The position numbers and the translations under genes are program-made. Shown here piece by piece: positions 19,601 to 26,099 of a stretch of DNA of 64,000 nt. The DNA comes from Oceanobacillus_B kapialis. Its GTDB lineage: Bacteria; Bacillota; Bacilli; Bacillales; Amphibacillaceae. Where the stretch lies: the NCBI RefSeq assembly GCF_042685265.1, contig NZ_JBHUMX010000036.1; one strand, 5' to 3'. Below the pieces are notes generated by a model that made no database searches, was not told the origin of the DNA, and saw only the letters and a list, made by a program, of their open reading frames with translations. The first letter of the stretch is position 1; every line of letters begins with the position of its first letter.

Positions 19601-19602
19601 AA
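13678..19602 (+). CDS. giant cell-wall-anchored protein: three lamin-tail domains plus calcineurin-like phosphoesterase
   Basis: A 1974-residue LPXTG protein. Order: basic signal peptide (1-28); lamin-tail domains near 40-210, 358-530 and 655-830, each with TEVYPN/TEMTPN and YEFVEIYN-type signatures; Ig-like segments between them; a Pro-rich linker (330-355); bacterial Ig-like domains near 1190-1290; a metallophosphoesterase (1490-1730) with Asp1499-x-Gln1501, GDIVN (1534-1538), GNHD (1568-1571) and GHYHG (1687-1691); a fibronectin-like stretch; an Asn/Asp/Pro-rich wall spanner; LPNTA (1942-1946), a membrane segment and RRKRV. The metal ligands look intact, so it should be an active surface phosphoesterase with multiple binding domains. 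The substrate (nucleotide, nucleic acid, teichoic acid or other phosphate ester) is unknown. It is a single-gene unit. Confidence 0.93.
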   Translation: MFRMKRILILFLCFFIVFTPYANTVNALVAETQDENKMPILFTEVYPNDKSNRTIDGAGENDLYEFVEIYNNSNEELDLNSKYQLRYDYISNSKGLRVESVNAEKEVVIPANSPAVLWIERTTSNITGAAAEVTVDDFRAYHNIPEDVPVYMLKGQDGLNNKDRGFYIKNKDTDEEVSRVHYSSEDVGDGLSLHTKVPRNGTELATFQQRGETSPGIVQPEQLVPPVNNEPTVDHQPVESIEQEKDFKITTKAVDVDGDAISINVSYKNSEMEAYKQGDMEENDGEFTFTVPSEEVKGNTISYFFSVSDAEATVKTEEYEVTVTKPIEEEPTPTEPTQPENPSKPDPSEDPNNTEPNENNFFFTEVYPNDKNNKHIDGAGNADLYEFVEVYNKGDEALNFNEYYKIRYDWRSGTKDLTVTVADNADDLNVTIPANSPAVLWVHRSSVSGNAADLTEADFREYHGVPANIPVFKVREQDGLPNASDRSFYITQKDDSKAIISEIRFTEGDSSDGKSYHTRFPQEGYTANPYIRMGTPTPGTVEAEQLIPSDNNKPSITPKKINEIDPTKDFTVQANVTDIDGGDLTVKLYHRSNPYGEFSEVDMTPNGDGTYEYTVASKELGSLVFEYYIEASDGEAIVESEIIDVNVKGEESGETPRILITEMTPNPNGDYRKGSGNHYEYMEIYNNSDEILNLNGHTLFYLYPNDAAAPKKWTINQDTAIEPHSTALIWFAKEAIRDGYASVEDFNIHYNTDIDESDVIVFDNADSSDFNLPNSLNRGFAFSSSDSLDDMIVEAWYDASTNGPDRMIHDIRNSSVRYHYPESGKAMERLDTRAHSNPGNLDAGQVPELENQDIVAPTIEHDQPFYRIEQGKDYQVTISSDEALEKAILTYGSAEEQLTDYTNEVEMELVKNTDGTYTYAADLNINALGRHRYMVVTEDASGNETKVPYNSRGNPLTVIEGEVSTDLPEPGLSLTQEEMVNGKVSFYAYGKNGMDEANVIFGGDVLTGVKALPGPVELNFQGGGIDFIYQASASAINANEERDYFTRIIPSYVDGAWYTYDLSQSYFVADEKVSIHSGSENVPYDLDVHEEHFNKTNFDDFNVVNLHLVLPDGSVIKPDNVKSYLGNLNQTEQLYRDNVSYVFGDGGAPTNTNLNKPMKSDFIFNIPEEKKTATYYEVDTSNYQDGIYEVSLKQNNKQTETVNITVDNTKPVINGFEDGLGNVYTNGSTLKGDIHLSVDAEDNLSGVDRVEAFLDGEKVEYPFESTTADLDAGTYELEVHVYDGAGNVTSDRTTFGVDPEKPENPREPAPNDFDKDVEDNTTLKAKVTDPSGDDMDVTFKEGKKYDFAGEEAIEGYSYVADREPPLTNAPNGETVLSDDDKEKIAFEDGEYLANDSTSGFPYHRFEVEVDEELTEGDTVEVYWKGKTFPNRIVTMYAWDYQNEEWIAQTSSTGDAAESDITLTAEVDKEHFIRDGKIQAMIQDEVEDPNAPFSMLWMTDTQYYAESYPYIWDGLGDWTVEEYQNGQFEYMVHTGDIVNVADSDEQWEVANRNLQKFDDANVPYGVLAGNHDAIIDGVDYSYYHKYVGADRYEDNPWYGGSMDNNRNHYDLMSFGGHDFIILYLGFGTEDTPETIAWANEVLEKHADRNAILGMHAYLEYDATLSNMSQTVFDEIIVPNENVKMVLGGHYHGVTKRISEIPNEDGTTRQVLEMLADYQGGPNGGDGYVRYLDFNPTAGTVSINTYSPILDDYHFFDPEDEEFTVDFQFTDINKRVATDYFSVNVYQDEVIGVDKDVASGDIASTEWSGLQPNETYYWYMDITDEYNSTRRSEIFRFTTADFEPVEDPALPEVPDEGDGNQEPEQPDTDDGQPNTPQPGGDNGAGIEKPGENNDNNTDNTNKEPIDKIEENPKKVDKDNNTSSNQENDNAQNPPVNTDKDGNELPNTATTMFNWLLAGFVLLVSGTLILFIRRKRV

Positions 19603-19614
19603 TTTAAGAAACTG

Positions 19615-19650
19615 AAAAAACTGGGACAGTATAACTGTTCCAGTTTTTTT
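19615..19650 (+). terminator. terminator of the giant surface-protein gene
   Basis: AAAACTGGGACAG (19617-19629) pairs with CTGTTCCAGTTTT (19635-19647) and a T run follows. One mismatch lies in the stem. Confidence 0.85.
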
Positions 19651-19659
19651 ATCTTTTTC

Positions 19660-19908
19660 TTCATTTATTCTATTTCCCAAACCTTTCAAGCTCTTTCTGT
19701 TCAGCGTTATAATAATACACGGTTGTAATGCCAGATCTAATATGTATAACTCGCTATCTAGAAGATTGACATAAGAAAGAAACTTATCCGTTTTATAAAG
19801 AAGACTCTTATCACTTCCATCTAAACTCATTTTCCATAAATCTTTTTTTGTAAAATAGAGTATCTCATTTTCACCCCTGCTATTTTCATAAAAAATAAGG
19901 AAAATCAC
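19660..19908 (-). pseudogene. probable remnant of a DUF5050-like protein gene
   Basis: The minus-strand frame contains NEILYFTKKDLWKMSLDGS and LLDSELYILD, which resemble the repeated blade of DUF5050/TolB-like extracellular proteins (YY...LYRMNLDGS). It has no ribosome binding site, its 3' end runs into the terminator of the surface-protein gene, and only about 60 residues look family-like. I read it as a decayed fragment. The rest of the gap to 20040 shows no intact gene. Confidence 0.35.
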
Positions 19909-20042
19909 GTTATCAACTTTTTTTAAACAAAAAACTTAAAGTTGGAGAAATTATAACTGTATTGTTAAAAGGAAACTTATACATATAATGATAAAGCTGA
20001 TACAGGCTTTTTTGCAGAGGAGTCAAATGGAATCTCAAAATT

Positions 20043-20071
20043 AAAAGGCAGCTTAGATTGCTGCCCTTTAA
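20043..20071 (-). terminator. terminator of the NhaC-family gene
   Basis: On the minus strand GGGCAGCA / GCTGCC with a short loop is followed by TTTTAAT. It lies 12 bp past the stop codon of the gene at 20083. Confidence 0.7.
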
Positions 20072-20082
20072 ATGCAAAAGGC

Positions 20083-21450
20083 CTATACTTTGTTTCTGGA
20101 AATCCCCACTCCACTAAAAATATAAAAAAGTGCAAACAGTATACCGAGATAAGTCATTGGAGCATACAAGAAGAACTCCCCAGTAGAAACCTGCAACGTA
20201 TCTGCGACAAATGCTCCTGTTACTCCCCAAGGGATGATTGGAGATAGAGCTGTTCCGGTATCTTCCATTGTTCTGGACCAGTTTTTCCGTTGTAAGCCAA
20301 ATTTGTCATAAAGCGGGCTAATAATTGGCCCAATTACAGCGTATGTTACGTAATAGCTACCTGTGATGGTGAATAAAATACCATGTAACGTTAAACTTGA
20401 AGTCATCATAGCTTTACCGTTTTTGGCAAACTCCACAATTTTATCAAGTAATACTTGTATGACACCCGCGGTTTTTAGTGGAGACCCAAAAATCGCAGCA
20501 CTGATTAATAAGGCAACAGTACCTAACATGCTCGACAATCCACCACGCTGTAAGATTTCATCTACAATTGGTACGTCTGTTGCGTCCGTATAGCCTCCAT
20601 CTAACGCATTAAACACTTCCAAAAGCTCTCTTCCCTGAAAGATTATCGCCAATAATACACCGGCAATAATCCCTACTCCAAATACGGGAAGTGTCGGTTT
20701 TTTCAAGAAAATTAACACTAGCACTAGGATTGGAGGGAGAAGCAAAAGCGGATTTAAATGAAAGTTTTCGTTTAATGTGGATAAGATAATCTCTACATTT
20801 TCATTATTTTCAATTTGGCCTCCAAATTGGAATCCTAATATAACATATAAAATTAAGGAAATGACATAGCCTGGTATGGTTGTCCAAAGCATGTGTTTAA
20901 TGTGGTCCACCAGTTTCACACCAGCCATCGCAGGTGCCATAATAGTAGTATCAGATAATGGCGATAGTTTGTCCCCAAAAAATGCACCGACCACAATGGC
21001 TCCAGCTGTATAATGTAAAGGGACATCAAGGCCAATCGACACACCCATTAGTGCGACCCCTACTGTGCCAATCGTTCCCCATGATGTTCCCGCCATAATG
21101 GACATAATCGAACAAATAATTGCTGTTATAAGTAAGAATAAGGATGGATCGATACTTTTCAGTCCATAGTACACAATTAACGGAATCGTCCCAGACATCA
21201 TCCATGCTCCAATAAGCATCCCAACAGCTAGTAAGATCAAAATTGGCGGAAGCATGGATTTTAATGTTTCGATAAGATCTTCTTCCATATTCTTCCACTT
21301 TATTCCCCAAATGAGGGACAAGATGATAACGACGACCCCAGCCGTAATTAACACAATCGTTGTAGGGGCATCAAGATATAAAATTCCGCCTAAAACGACG
21401 GAGAAAGATAAGACAAGCAACAATATAGCTTTCCAAGTTGATAGTTTCAT
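20083..21450 (-). CDS. NhaC-family transporter, probable lysine transporter (LysW type)
   Basis: A 455-residue, about 11-segment membrane protein of the NhaC Na+/H+ antiporter family (AGTSWGTIGTVG and GDKLSPLSDTT are family signatures). The leader carries a complete lysine riboswitch with a terminator. NhaC-type genes in the lysine regulon have been proposed as lysine transporters (LysW), so lysine uptake coupled to Na+ is more likely than simple antiport. The start is ATG at 21450 after AAAGGAG; the in-frame extension to 21588 reads through leader sequence and is rejected. Expression should fall when lysine is high. Confidence 0.88.
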   Translation of the reverse strand: MKLSTWKAILLLVLSFSVVLGGILYLDAPTTIVLITAGVVVIILSLIWGIKWKNMEEDLIETLKSMLPPILILLAVGMLIGAWMMSGTIPLIVYYGLKSIDPSLFLLITAIICSIMSIMAGTSWGTIGTVGVALMGVSIGLDVPLHYTAGAIVVGAFFGDKLSPLSDTTIMAPAMAGVKLVDHIKHMLWTTIPGYVISLILYVILGFQFGGQIENNENVEIILSTLNENFHLNPLLLLPPILVLVLIFLKKPTLPVFGVGIIAGVLLAIIFQGRELLEVFNALDGGYTDATDVPIVDEILQRGGLSSMLGTVALLISAAIFGSPLKTAGVIQVLLDKIVEFAKNGKAMMTSSLTLHGILFTITGSYYVTYAVIGPIISPLYDKFGLQRKNWSRTMEDTGTALSPIIPWGVTGAFVADTLQVSTGEFFLYAPMTYLGILFALFYIFSGVGISRNKV

Positions 21451-21454
21451 ATGT

Positions 21455-21645
21455 AGTTCTCCTTTGTGTTTAGTTCCTTCTTCCATCTTTGAAAATAAGT
21501 AATCAGAGTCTAAAGCATAAGCAAAGTTGCGCGTCCTACTGTCTAAGGCGAGCAGCAACCTCTTAAACTCGAGCGCAACACCCTCCAAGACGAGCGCCTT
21601 AGCCCGAAGTCGAGCATCGCACCATGCATAAACTCAAAACTTCAA
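21455..21645. repeat. possible dispersed non-coding repeat in the leader
   Basis: This stretch is richer in GC than its surroundings and carries repeated GCGAGC/TCGAGC blocks and GACGAGCGCCTTAGCCCG. Similar sequence, reading as KRLLLALDSRTRNFAY in one frame, is in my memory a recurrent intergenic element of Bacillaceae. It lies between the riboswitch terminator and the start codon of the NhaC-family gene. Confidence 0.4.
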
Positions 21646-21707
21646 CATCTCAATTATTTTCAATGACCCCCTCCATCCTAATAATATTCTGACGTCTAAT
21701 GGAGGTA

Positions 21708-21754
21708 GAAAAAAACACAAAAAAACAATGATAGAAAAATAACCTATCATTGTT
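21708..21754 (-). terminator. riboswitch-controlled terminator
   Basis: AACAATGATAG / CTATCATTGTT, an 11-bp perfect stem with a 9-base loop, is followed on the minus strand by a long T-rich run (A run at 21711-21723). It lies directly after the lysine riboswitch and before the transporter gene, the usual place for attenuation. Confidence 0.88.
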
Positions 21755-21779
21755 CACAATATGGTATCTTCCATTTCGA

Positions 21780-21950
21780 TCAGTAGTCCTCCATGCAGAC
21801 CTGCATGACAGTATGCCTCTTATTAAAAGACATCCCAGCCATAATAAGTTTGACTCTTATTACGCTTCGGCGAGCATCCCTTTTATCAACCATCACAGAT
21901 GTCATACTCCGATTGATTACTGATAATGTTCGCGCCTCTACCTCACCGAG
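21780..21950 (-). promoter_or_regulatory. lysine riboswitch (L-box)
   Basis: Read on the minus strand, the conserved L-box blocks appear in order: AGGTAGAGGCGCGAAC at the 5' P1 side, AGTA, GGAGTATGAC and TCTGTGATGG, AAAGGGATGCTCGCCGAAGC in the core, GGCTGGG, and the closing CATGGAGGACTACT. Known L-boxes bind lysine and promote termination. With the terminator that follows, it should shut off the NhaC-family gene when lysine is plentiful. Confidence 0.95.
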
Positions 21951-22061
21951 CTGGTAAGGTAATTATTAAATTTTCAAATATTACTATACATGCTGCTTTC
22001 TATTTTTGCAAGTAGATTGTTATATATTTTCGGATAATTTAAAACGGTGTGATTTTCTCCG

Positions 22062-22319
22062 TTATGAACTCCTTCTGTTTTTCAGAAATAATTTTGGGAT
22101 GAAATATGCAATCGAAGCAGCAAGAAAAGCTGGGACTAATGGGACTAGGAATGACACTTGATCTGTCACAATACTCGTTTCTTTAGGCAAAATAGCACTC
22201 CTATTCCAAGCTCCTTCTATATCTGGTGTATATGCAAACGTAAGAATTAAACCCGTCACCACTTGAAATAATAGAAAGAGTAATATAAAGCTAAACAAAA
22301 ACAGTAAATACTTCTTCAT
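22062..22319 (-). CDS. small two-segment membrane protein, function unknown
   Basis: An 85-residue protein with a hydrophobic N-terminal segment (YLLFLFSFILLFLLFQVVTG), an outer loop of about 30 residues and a second segment (LVPLVPAFLAASIAYFI), ending KLFLKNRRSS. The ATG follows GGGGGG with normal spacing. It is a single-gene unit just upstream of the lysine-riboswitch leader. No family recognised. Confidence 0.65.
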   Translation of the reverse strand: MKKYLLFLFSFILLFLLFQVVTGLILTFAYTPDIEGAWNRSAILPKETSIVTDQVSFLVPLVPAFLAASIAYFIPKLFLKNRRSS

Positions 22320-22512
22320 TTTAGCCCCCCTACATTATGTTTATATAGTAGTTATACGAATTGAAATAGCTATCGTTTCACCAGAATACAAATCTATTAT
22401 TTTACACAAGTAATGGAGACCAGGGTAATGAGAAAAATACCCTCTTCCTCCTTAACAAGTCTTCTGTTATGATTAGTTCTTATGCATAACAAAAACTGAG
22501 AGGGGGCCTAAT

Positions 22513-23724
22513 ATGCCAACTATTACAAAAGCCACTAAACAACGGTATTATACCTTTTTATTACTTTTAGCTATCATACTTATTGCGGCTACATTACGTT
22601 CACCGATTACATCGGTTGGCCCACTGATCCCTTTTTTCCGAGACGAGCTGGAAGCATCGAATACTATCATTGGTTTAGTTAACACGCTCCCATTACTTGC
22701 TTTTGGTCTCTTTTCACCGTTTGTGCCAAGGTTATCAAGTAGGTATGGGATGGAAATGACTCTTTTTATTGCCATGATATTTCTATCGATTGGCGTGTTT
22801 ATAAGAGCCCTTAGTGGTGTCCCAACACTGCTGTTTGGAACGCTTATACTCGGAATGGCAATTGCTGTAGGAAATATTTTGATGCCTGGTTTGATTAAAT
22901 CTACCTTTCCATATCGCATAGGACTGATGACAGGGATTTATTCAGTCTCCATGAACATTTTTGGTGCTCTGGCTTCCGGGGTATCCGTTCCAATTGCTTC
23001 TGCCTCTGGGTTAGATTGGCGTAATGCCATGCAAGTATGGAGTATTATTTCCATCATAGCTGTTGTGGTGCTTGCATTCAGACTTCCAGTGATACGTGCA
23101 ACACAGAAGAAAGTGTTTATGAACGTTAAAAGTCAACCATCACGCGCCTTGTTTAAATCTAAGATCGCTTGGTCCGTAACACTTTTTATGGGCTTACAAT
23201 CTTTTATTCCCTATAGCCTGTTTACATGGTTGCCCGATATTTTAGGATCAAAAGGATACACAGAAAGTGAAGCGGGCTGGCTAATCGCCATCTATCAGGT
23301 AGGCCTTATTCCAACAACGTTTTTAGCTCCTATTATTGCAGGAAAAATGCAAAGCCAACGACTCATCGCATGTATATCAGGCCTCTTGTTTTTCTTTGGT
23401 CTATTAGGTGTTTCCTTAACAGCATCTACTATCATGATTGCGTTTCTAATCCTTACAGGAATTGGCGCTGGGACAACCTTTAGTTTAGCAATGATGTTTT
23501 TTGTACTTCGCACGAACACCGTTTCTGAGTCTTCCCAGTTATCAAGTATGGCGCAATCGTTTGGCTATATTATCGCAGCTCTAGGCCCGATTTTGCTAGG
23601 TTCTATCGCGGAGTGGTCAAACGGCTGGACTGTTCCACTCGTTATTTTAATGACCGTGTCCTTATGTATTGCATTTCTTGGGACAATAGCAGGCAAAAAT
23701 GAAAAAATAAATTTTGGAACCTAA
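22513..23724 (+). CDS. MFS transporter, CynX/NimT (YycB-like) family
   Basis: A 403-residue major facilitator with 12 predicted membrane segments. The N-terminal pattern LRSPITSVGPLIPFFRDEL and LVNTLPLLAFGLFSPF is characteristic of the CynX/NimT branch, related to cyanate and 2-nitroimidazole transporters and Bacillus YycB. The substrate is unknown. The start follows GAGAGGGGG and the gene ends at a strong bidirectional terminator. It stands alone in its orientation. Confidence 0.86.
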   Translation: MPTITKATKQRYYTFLLLLAIILIAATLRSPITSVGPLIPFFRDELEASNTIIGLVNTLPLLAFGLFSPFVPRLSSRYGMEMTLFIAMIFLSIGVFIRALSGVPTLLFGTLILGMAIAVGNILMPGLIKSTFPYRIGLMTGIYSVSMNIFGALASGVSVPIASASGLDWRNAMQVWSIISIIAVVVLAFRLPVIRATQKKVFMNVKSQPSRALFKSKIAWSVTLFMGLQSFIPYSLFTWLPDILGSKGYTESEAGWLIAIYQVGLIPTTFLAPIIAGKMQSQRLIACISGLLFFFGLLGVSLTASTIMIAFLILTGIGAGTTFSLAMMFFVLRTNTVSESSQLSSMAQSFGYIIAALGPILLGSIAEWSNGWTVPLVILMTVSLCIAFLGTIAGKNEKINFGT

Positions 23725-23726
23725 CT

Positions 23727-23765
23727 AAAAATAGGTGAGGATTTCTCCTCACCTATTTTTTCTTA
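23727..23765. terminator. bidirectional terminator
   Basis: AAAATAGGTGAGGA pairs with TCCTCACCTATTTT, flanked by A and T runs. It serves the MFS gene and the convergent small membrane-protein genes. Confidence 0.9.
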
Positions 23766-23939
23766 AGCTTCACTTATCCCCATCGCGATACGTAATAGAA
23801 TTCCAAATGCCAGCACGATACCGTTCCCAAGTAGTCCGAGGATTAAAAAAGCCAATAATTTAGACTTAATCCACGAAAAGATAGCTAATAGGATTCCGAT
23901 CACTGCTAGGACAATAAAGATTATGGAATCTATGTGCAT
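23763..23939 (-). CDS. 58-residue membrane protein, function unknown
   Basis: An unbroken 58-codon frame, MHIDSIIFIVLAVIGILLAI... ending RIAMGISEA, with two hydrophobic segments separated by WIKSK. The ATG is preceded by AGGACCAGG and overlaps the stop region of the 35-residue gene just upstream, so the two are probably translationally coupled. It ends inside the bidirectional terminator. No family recognised, but composition and coupling make it likely real. Confidence 0.6.
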   Translation of the reverse strand: MHIDSIIFIVLAVIGILLAIFSWIKSKLLAFLILGLLGNGIVLAFGILLRIAMGISEA

Positions 23940-24037
23940 ATCGCCTGGTCCTCTAAAAAAAATATCGTGATGCTGATAAACATTGTCAGCATGGAAGAAA
24001 GACCCATTATAATTCCTGTTTTCACCTTGTTCGTCAT
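23930..24037 (-). CDS. 35-residue membrane peptide, function unknown
   Basis: A short frame starting MTNKVKTGIIMGLSSMLTMF and ending EDQAICT, with one hydrophobic segment. AAGGAG lies seven bases before the ATG. Its last codons overlap the start of the 58-residue membrane protein gene (ATA TGC ACA TAG against ATG CAC). It is either a true small protein or a coupling leader for the next gene. Confidence 0.55.
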   Translation of the reverse strand: MTNKVKTGIIMGLSSMLTMFISITIFFLEDQAICT

Positions 24038-24085
24038 TCTAATCTGCTCCTTACATTACTGCCAGTTTAAGTTAAGTAACTTCTT

Positions 24086-24454
24086 CTACTTCCGCCAAAA
24101 GGTCGTACAATCTACCTTATCCGCCATATTAAACTTTATCATTCTTTCTAGCAAAGAGAAATCAACGGGGCTTTCCCATGGTATCCGCATGAGTTGTTTC
24201 GTATAATCATAGCCTGCCTCCACAATGTCATCAGCAAATTGGGTAATCCCCACTGCTTCTGGCGCAACAGCTAAATGCTTCTTAGAAACACTGAAGCCAA
24301 TAATATACGTGCCATGATCTGTAAACATAGGCTGATTCCAAGCAATCCTTGGTTTTAAATTGGGAAAGTTTTCTTTCACCCAATCCAACACCTCTTGCAT
24401 TCGTTCTCTTTGTTTCGGGTCGATTTGTGCTACGTATTCATTCAATGTCTCCAT
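24086..24454 (-). CDS. DUF1801 frataxin-like iron chaperone (YdhG/Fra type)
   Basis: A 122-residue DUF1801 protein (ETLNEYVAQIDPKQRERMQ, RIAWNQPMFTDHGTYI, GFSVSKKHLAVAP, ending CTTFWRK). Bacillus YdhG/Fra of this family acts as a frataxin-like iron chaperone that delivers iron for Fe-S and haem assembly. The frame runs back to 24484, but GGAGGG stands before the ATG at 24454, which fits family length. The upstream small membrane-protein gene ends close by, so they may share a transcript. The iron role is by analogy. Confidence 0.8.
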   Translation of the reverse strand: METLNEYVAQIDPKQRERMQEVLDWVKENFPNLKPRIAWNQPMFTDHGTYIIGFSVSKKHLAVAPEAVGITQFADDIVEAGYDYTKQLMRIPWESPVDFSLLERMIKFNMADKVDCTTFWRK

Positions 24455-24480
24455 GTTATTCCCTCCGATATTTATCGTTC

Positions 24481-24687
24481 TCATCCAAAGTTTCTATCTA
24501 AGAAAAGAAGTAAATAACTACCTGCACAAAGAAAAATGGCAACTTGCGTTATAATATAGACGGAAAGTTCGGTTGATGTAAGCTTCCTTTCCCGCTTAAT
24601 CTTTTTAAAATGTCTAAAATAATAAAGTGCGCATAAAAGTAGAAGTGCTGCTGATATTTGAAATATATTTTCTAATATACTTACCAA
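24481..24687 (-). CDS. small two-segment membrane protein, function unknown
   Basis: A 68-residue protein with two membrane segments (ISAALLLLCALYYFRHF and VYIITQVAIFLCAGSYLLLF) joined by a basic loop (KKIKRERK). It starts with TTG, eight bases after GGAGGT. It lies just upstream of the frataxin-like gene. No family recognised. Confidence 0.6.
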   Translation of the reverse strand: MVSILENIFQISAALLLLCALYYFRHFKKIKRERKLTSTELSVYIITQVAIFLCAGSYLLLFLDRNFG

Positions 24688-24759
24688 TTCACAACACCTC
24701 CGTTCGTTAAATAATTCACTTCCTTCTACGCGTCAACTAAGCGACGGCTAAGTGGTCTA

Positions 24760-25509
24760 CTATTCATTACCACCATTTCCCAGTGTCATGCCTCCATCAA
24801 CAACCAATTCTGCTCCTGTACAATAAGAGCTTTCATCTGAAGCCAAAAAAGCAACAGCCTTGGCGATTTCAAGTGGTTGCCCAATTCGTCCTAATGGCAC
24901 AGATTGATAGTATGCTGGAACAGCTTCTCCATTTGTCGCCATGTCAGTATCCACCCCACCAGGGTGAATCATGTTTACCCGAATGCCTTTTGGACCAAGC
25001 TCAACCGCAGCTGATTTAGACATCGCAACAACAGCTGCTTTACTTGCTGCATATGCAGAAGAGTGTGCGATTGGTGAAAAAGCGGAGATGGAGACATTGT
25101 TTACGATAGATCCTTTTCCTTGTCTCTCCATAAAAGGGATAACAGATTGCATTCCAAGAAACACACCAAGCTGGTTGACGTTAATTAACTCAACATACTC
25201 TTCTGTAGAAAGTTGTGTGAAAGGTTTACGTGTAATAATTCCAGCGTTATTTACTAAAACATCGATCTTACCAAACTGATTAATAATATCTTCTATTGCC
25301 GCTTTCCATTCTACTTCCTTGGTAACATCTAATTTTACTGGATAAGCACGAGCACTTCCTATTTCCTCAGCTACTGTTGAAGCTTTTTCATAATCCCGAG
25401 CACCGACAACTACTGAGGCACCCAAGTCAGCTAGATGCATAGCAATTGCTTTTCCTTGTCCGCGATTAGCACCGGTTATAAGAATTACATGATGCTTTAA
25501 ATCCGGCAT
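24760..25509 (-). CDS. short-chain dehydrogenase/reductase
   Basis: A 249-residue classical SDR with TGANRGQG (12-19), VVVGARD after beta-2 (Arg suggests NADP(H)), LDVT, NNAG (87-90), and the catalytic Ser/Tyr153/Lys157 set in YAASK. The C-terminal region (VDGGMTLG) is normal. The pattern is close to the 3-alpha/20-beta-hydroxysteroid dehydrogenase-like group, but the true substrate is unknown. The start follows GGGGGGAGATTGT. It is 28 bp downstream of the DUF4256 gene and may be cotranscribed. Confidence 0.88.
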   Translation of the reverse strand: MPDLKHHVILITGANRGQGKAIAMHLADLGASVVVGARDYEKASTVAEEIGSARAYPVKLDVTKEVEWKAAIEDIINQFGKIDVLVNNAGIITRKPFTQLSTEEYVELINVNQLGVFLGMQSVIPFMERQGKGSIVNNVSISAFSPIAHSSAYAASKAAVVAMSKSAAVELGPKGIRVNMIHPGGVDTDMATNGEAVPAYYQSVPLGRIGQPLEIAKAVAFLASDESSYCTGAELVVDGGMTLGNGGNE

Positions 25510-25537
25510 ACAATCTCCCCCCTATATTTCTTTTCTC

Positions 25538-26098
25538 TTAAACCCTTAATTCTCCACGAAATCCTCTTGAACCATAATAGGAATCCGCTCCATTGTGATA
25601 TAAGAAAACATGTCCGAAACGGCGATCACAAAACAGTGCGCCCCCGCGTTCTCTTATATCTGAAGGGGTCAGCACCCAAGTTGATGTTTTCAAATCAAAT
25701 TCTCCAAGCTCCTGTAAAGCTCTATATTGCGCTTCTGTTAACAACGTAATTCCCATCTCTGTTGCCATATCAATTGCCGTATTTTCTGGTTTATGTTTTT
25801 TCCTTGCTTCTAAAGCTTTTCGGTCATAACAAACACTTCTGCGACCTTTGGGACTTTCTTTTGAACAATCGTAAAAAATGTATTCGTCGTTTTCTTCGTC
25901 ATAACCTACAACGTCTGGCTCGCCTTCTGTACTTTCCATTTCATTTAATGACCAAAGTTTGTCAGGTTGCGCTTCCAGTTTTGCTTGAACCTTGTCCCAT
26001 TCTAAACCTTCATGACGTTGCATGTTTTTCTTGAAACGGGCTTTTAAACCATTGAGTAATATTTCATGTTGTTCTACTGACAATTCCTTTTCACCCAT
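25538..26098 (-). CDS. DUF4256 protein
   Basis: A 186-residue soluble protein matching DUF4256 in layout: an N-terminal helix (LLNGLKARFKKNMQRHEG), FYDCSKESPKGRRSVCYDRKAL in the middle, and GALFCDRRFGHVFLYHNGAD with YYGSRGFRG at the end. Family function is unknown; the conserved CDRR and YHNGA patches hint at a catalytic or nucleotide site. It starts one base after the stop of the nucleotidyltransferase-like gene, using its AAGGAGGAG, so the two are coupled. Confidence 0.8.
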   Translation of the reverse strand: MGEKELSVEQHEILLNGLKARFKKNMQRHEGLEWDKVQAKLEAQPDKLWSLNEMESTEGEPDVVGYDEENDEYIFYDCSKESPKGRRSVCYDRKALEARKKHKPENTAIDMATEMGITLLTEAQYRALQELGEFDLKTSTWVLTPSDIRERGGALFCDRRFGHVFLYHNGADSYYGSRGFRGELRV

Positions 26099-26099
26099 A

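Noticed and set aside
21451..21588. N-terminal extension of the NhaC-family protein
   Set aside because: It reads through GC-rich leader sequence, while AAAGGAG stands in front of the ATG at 21450.
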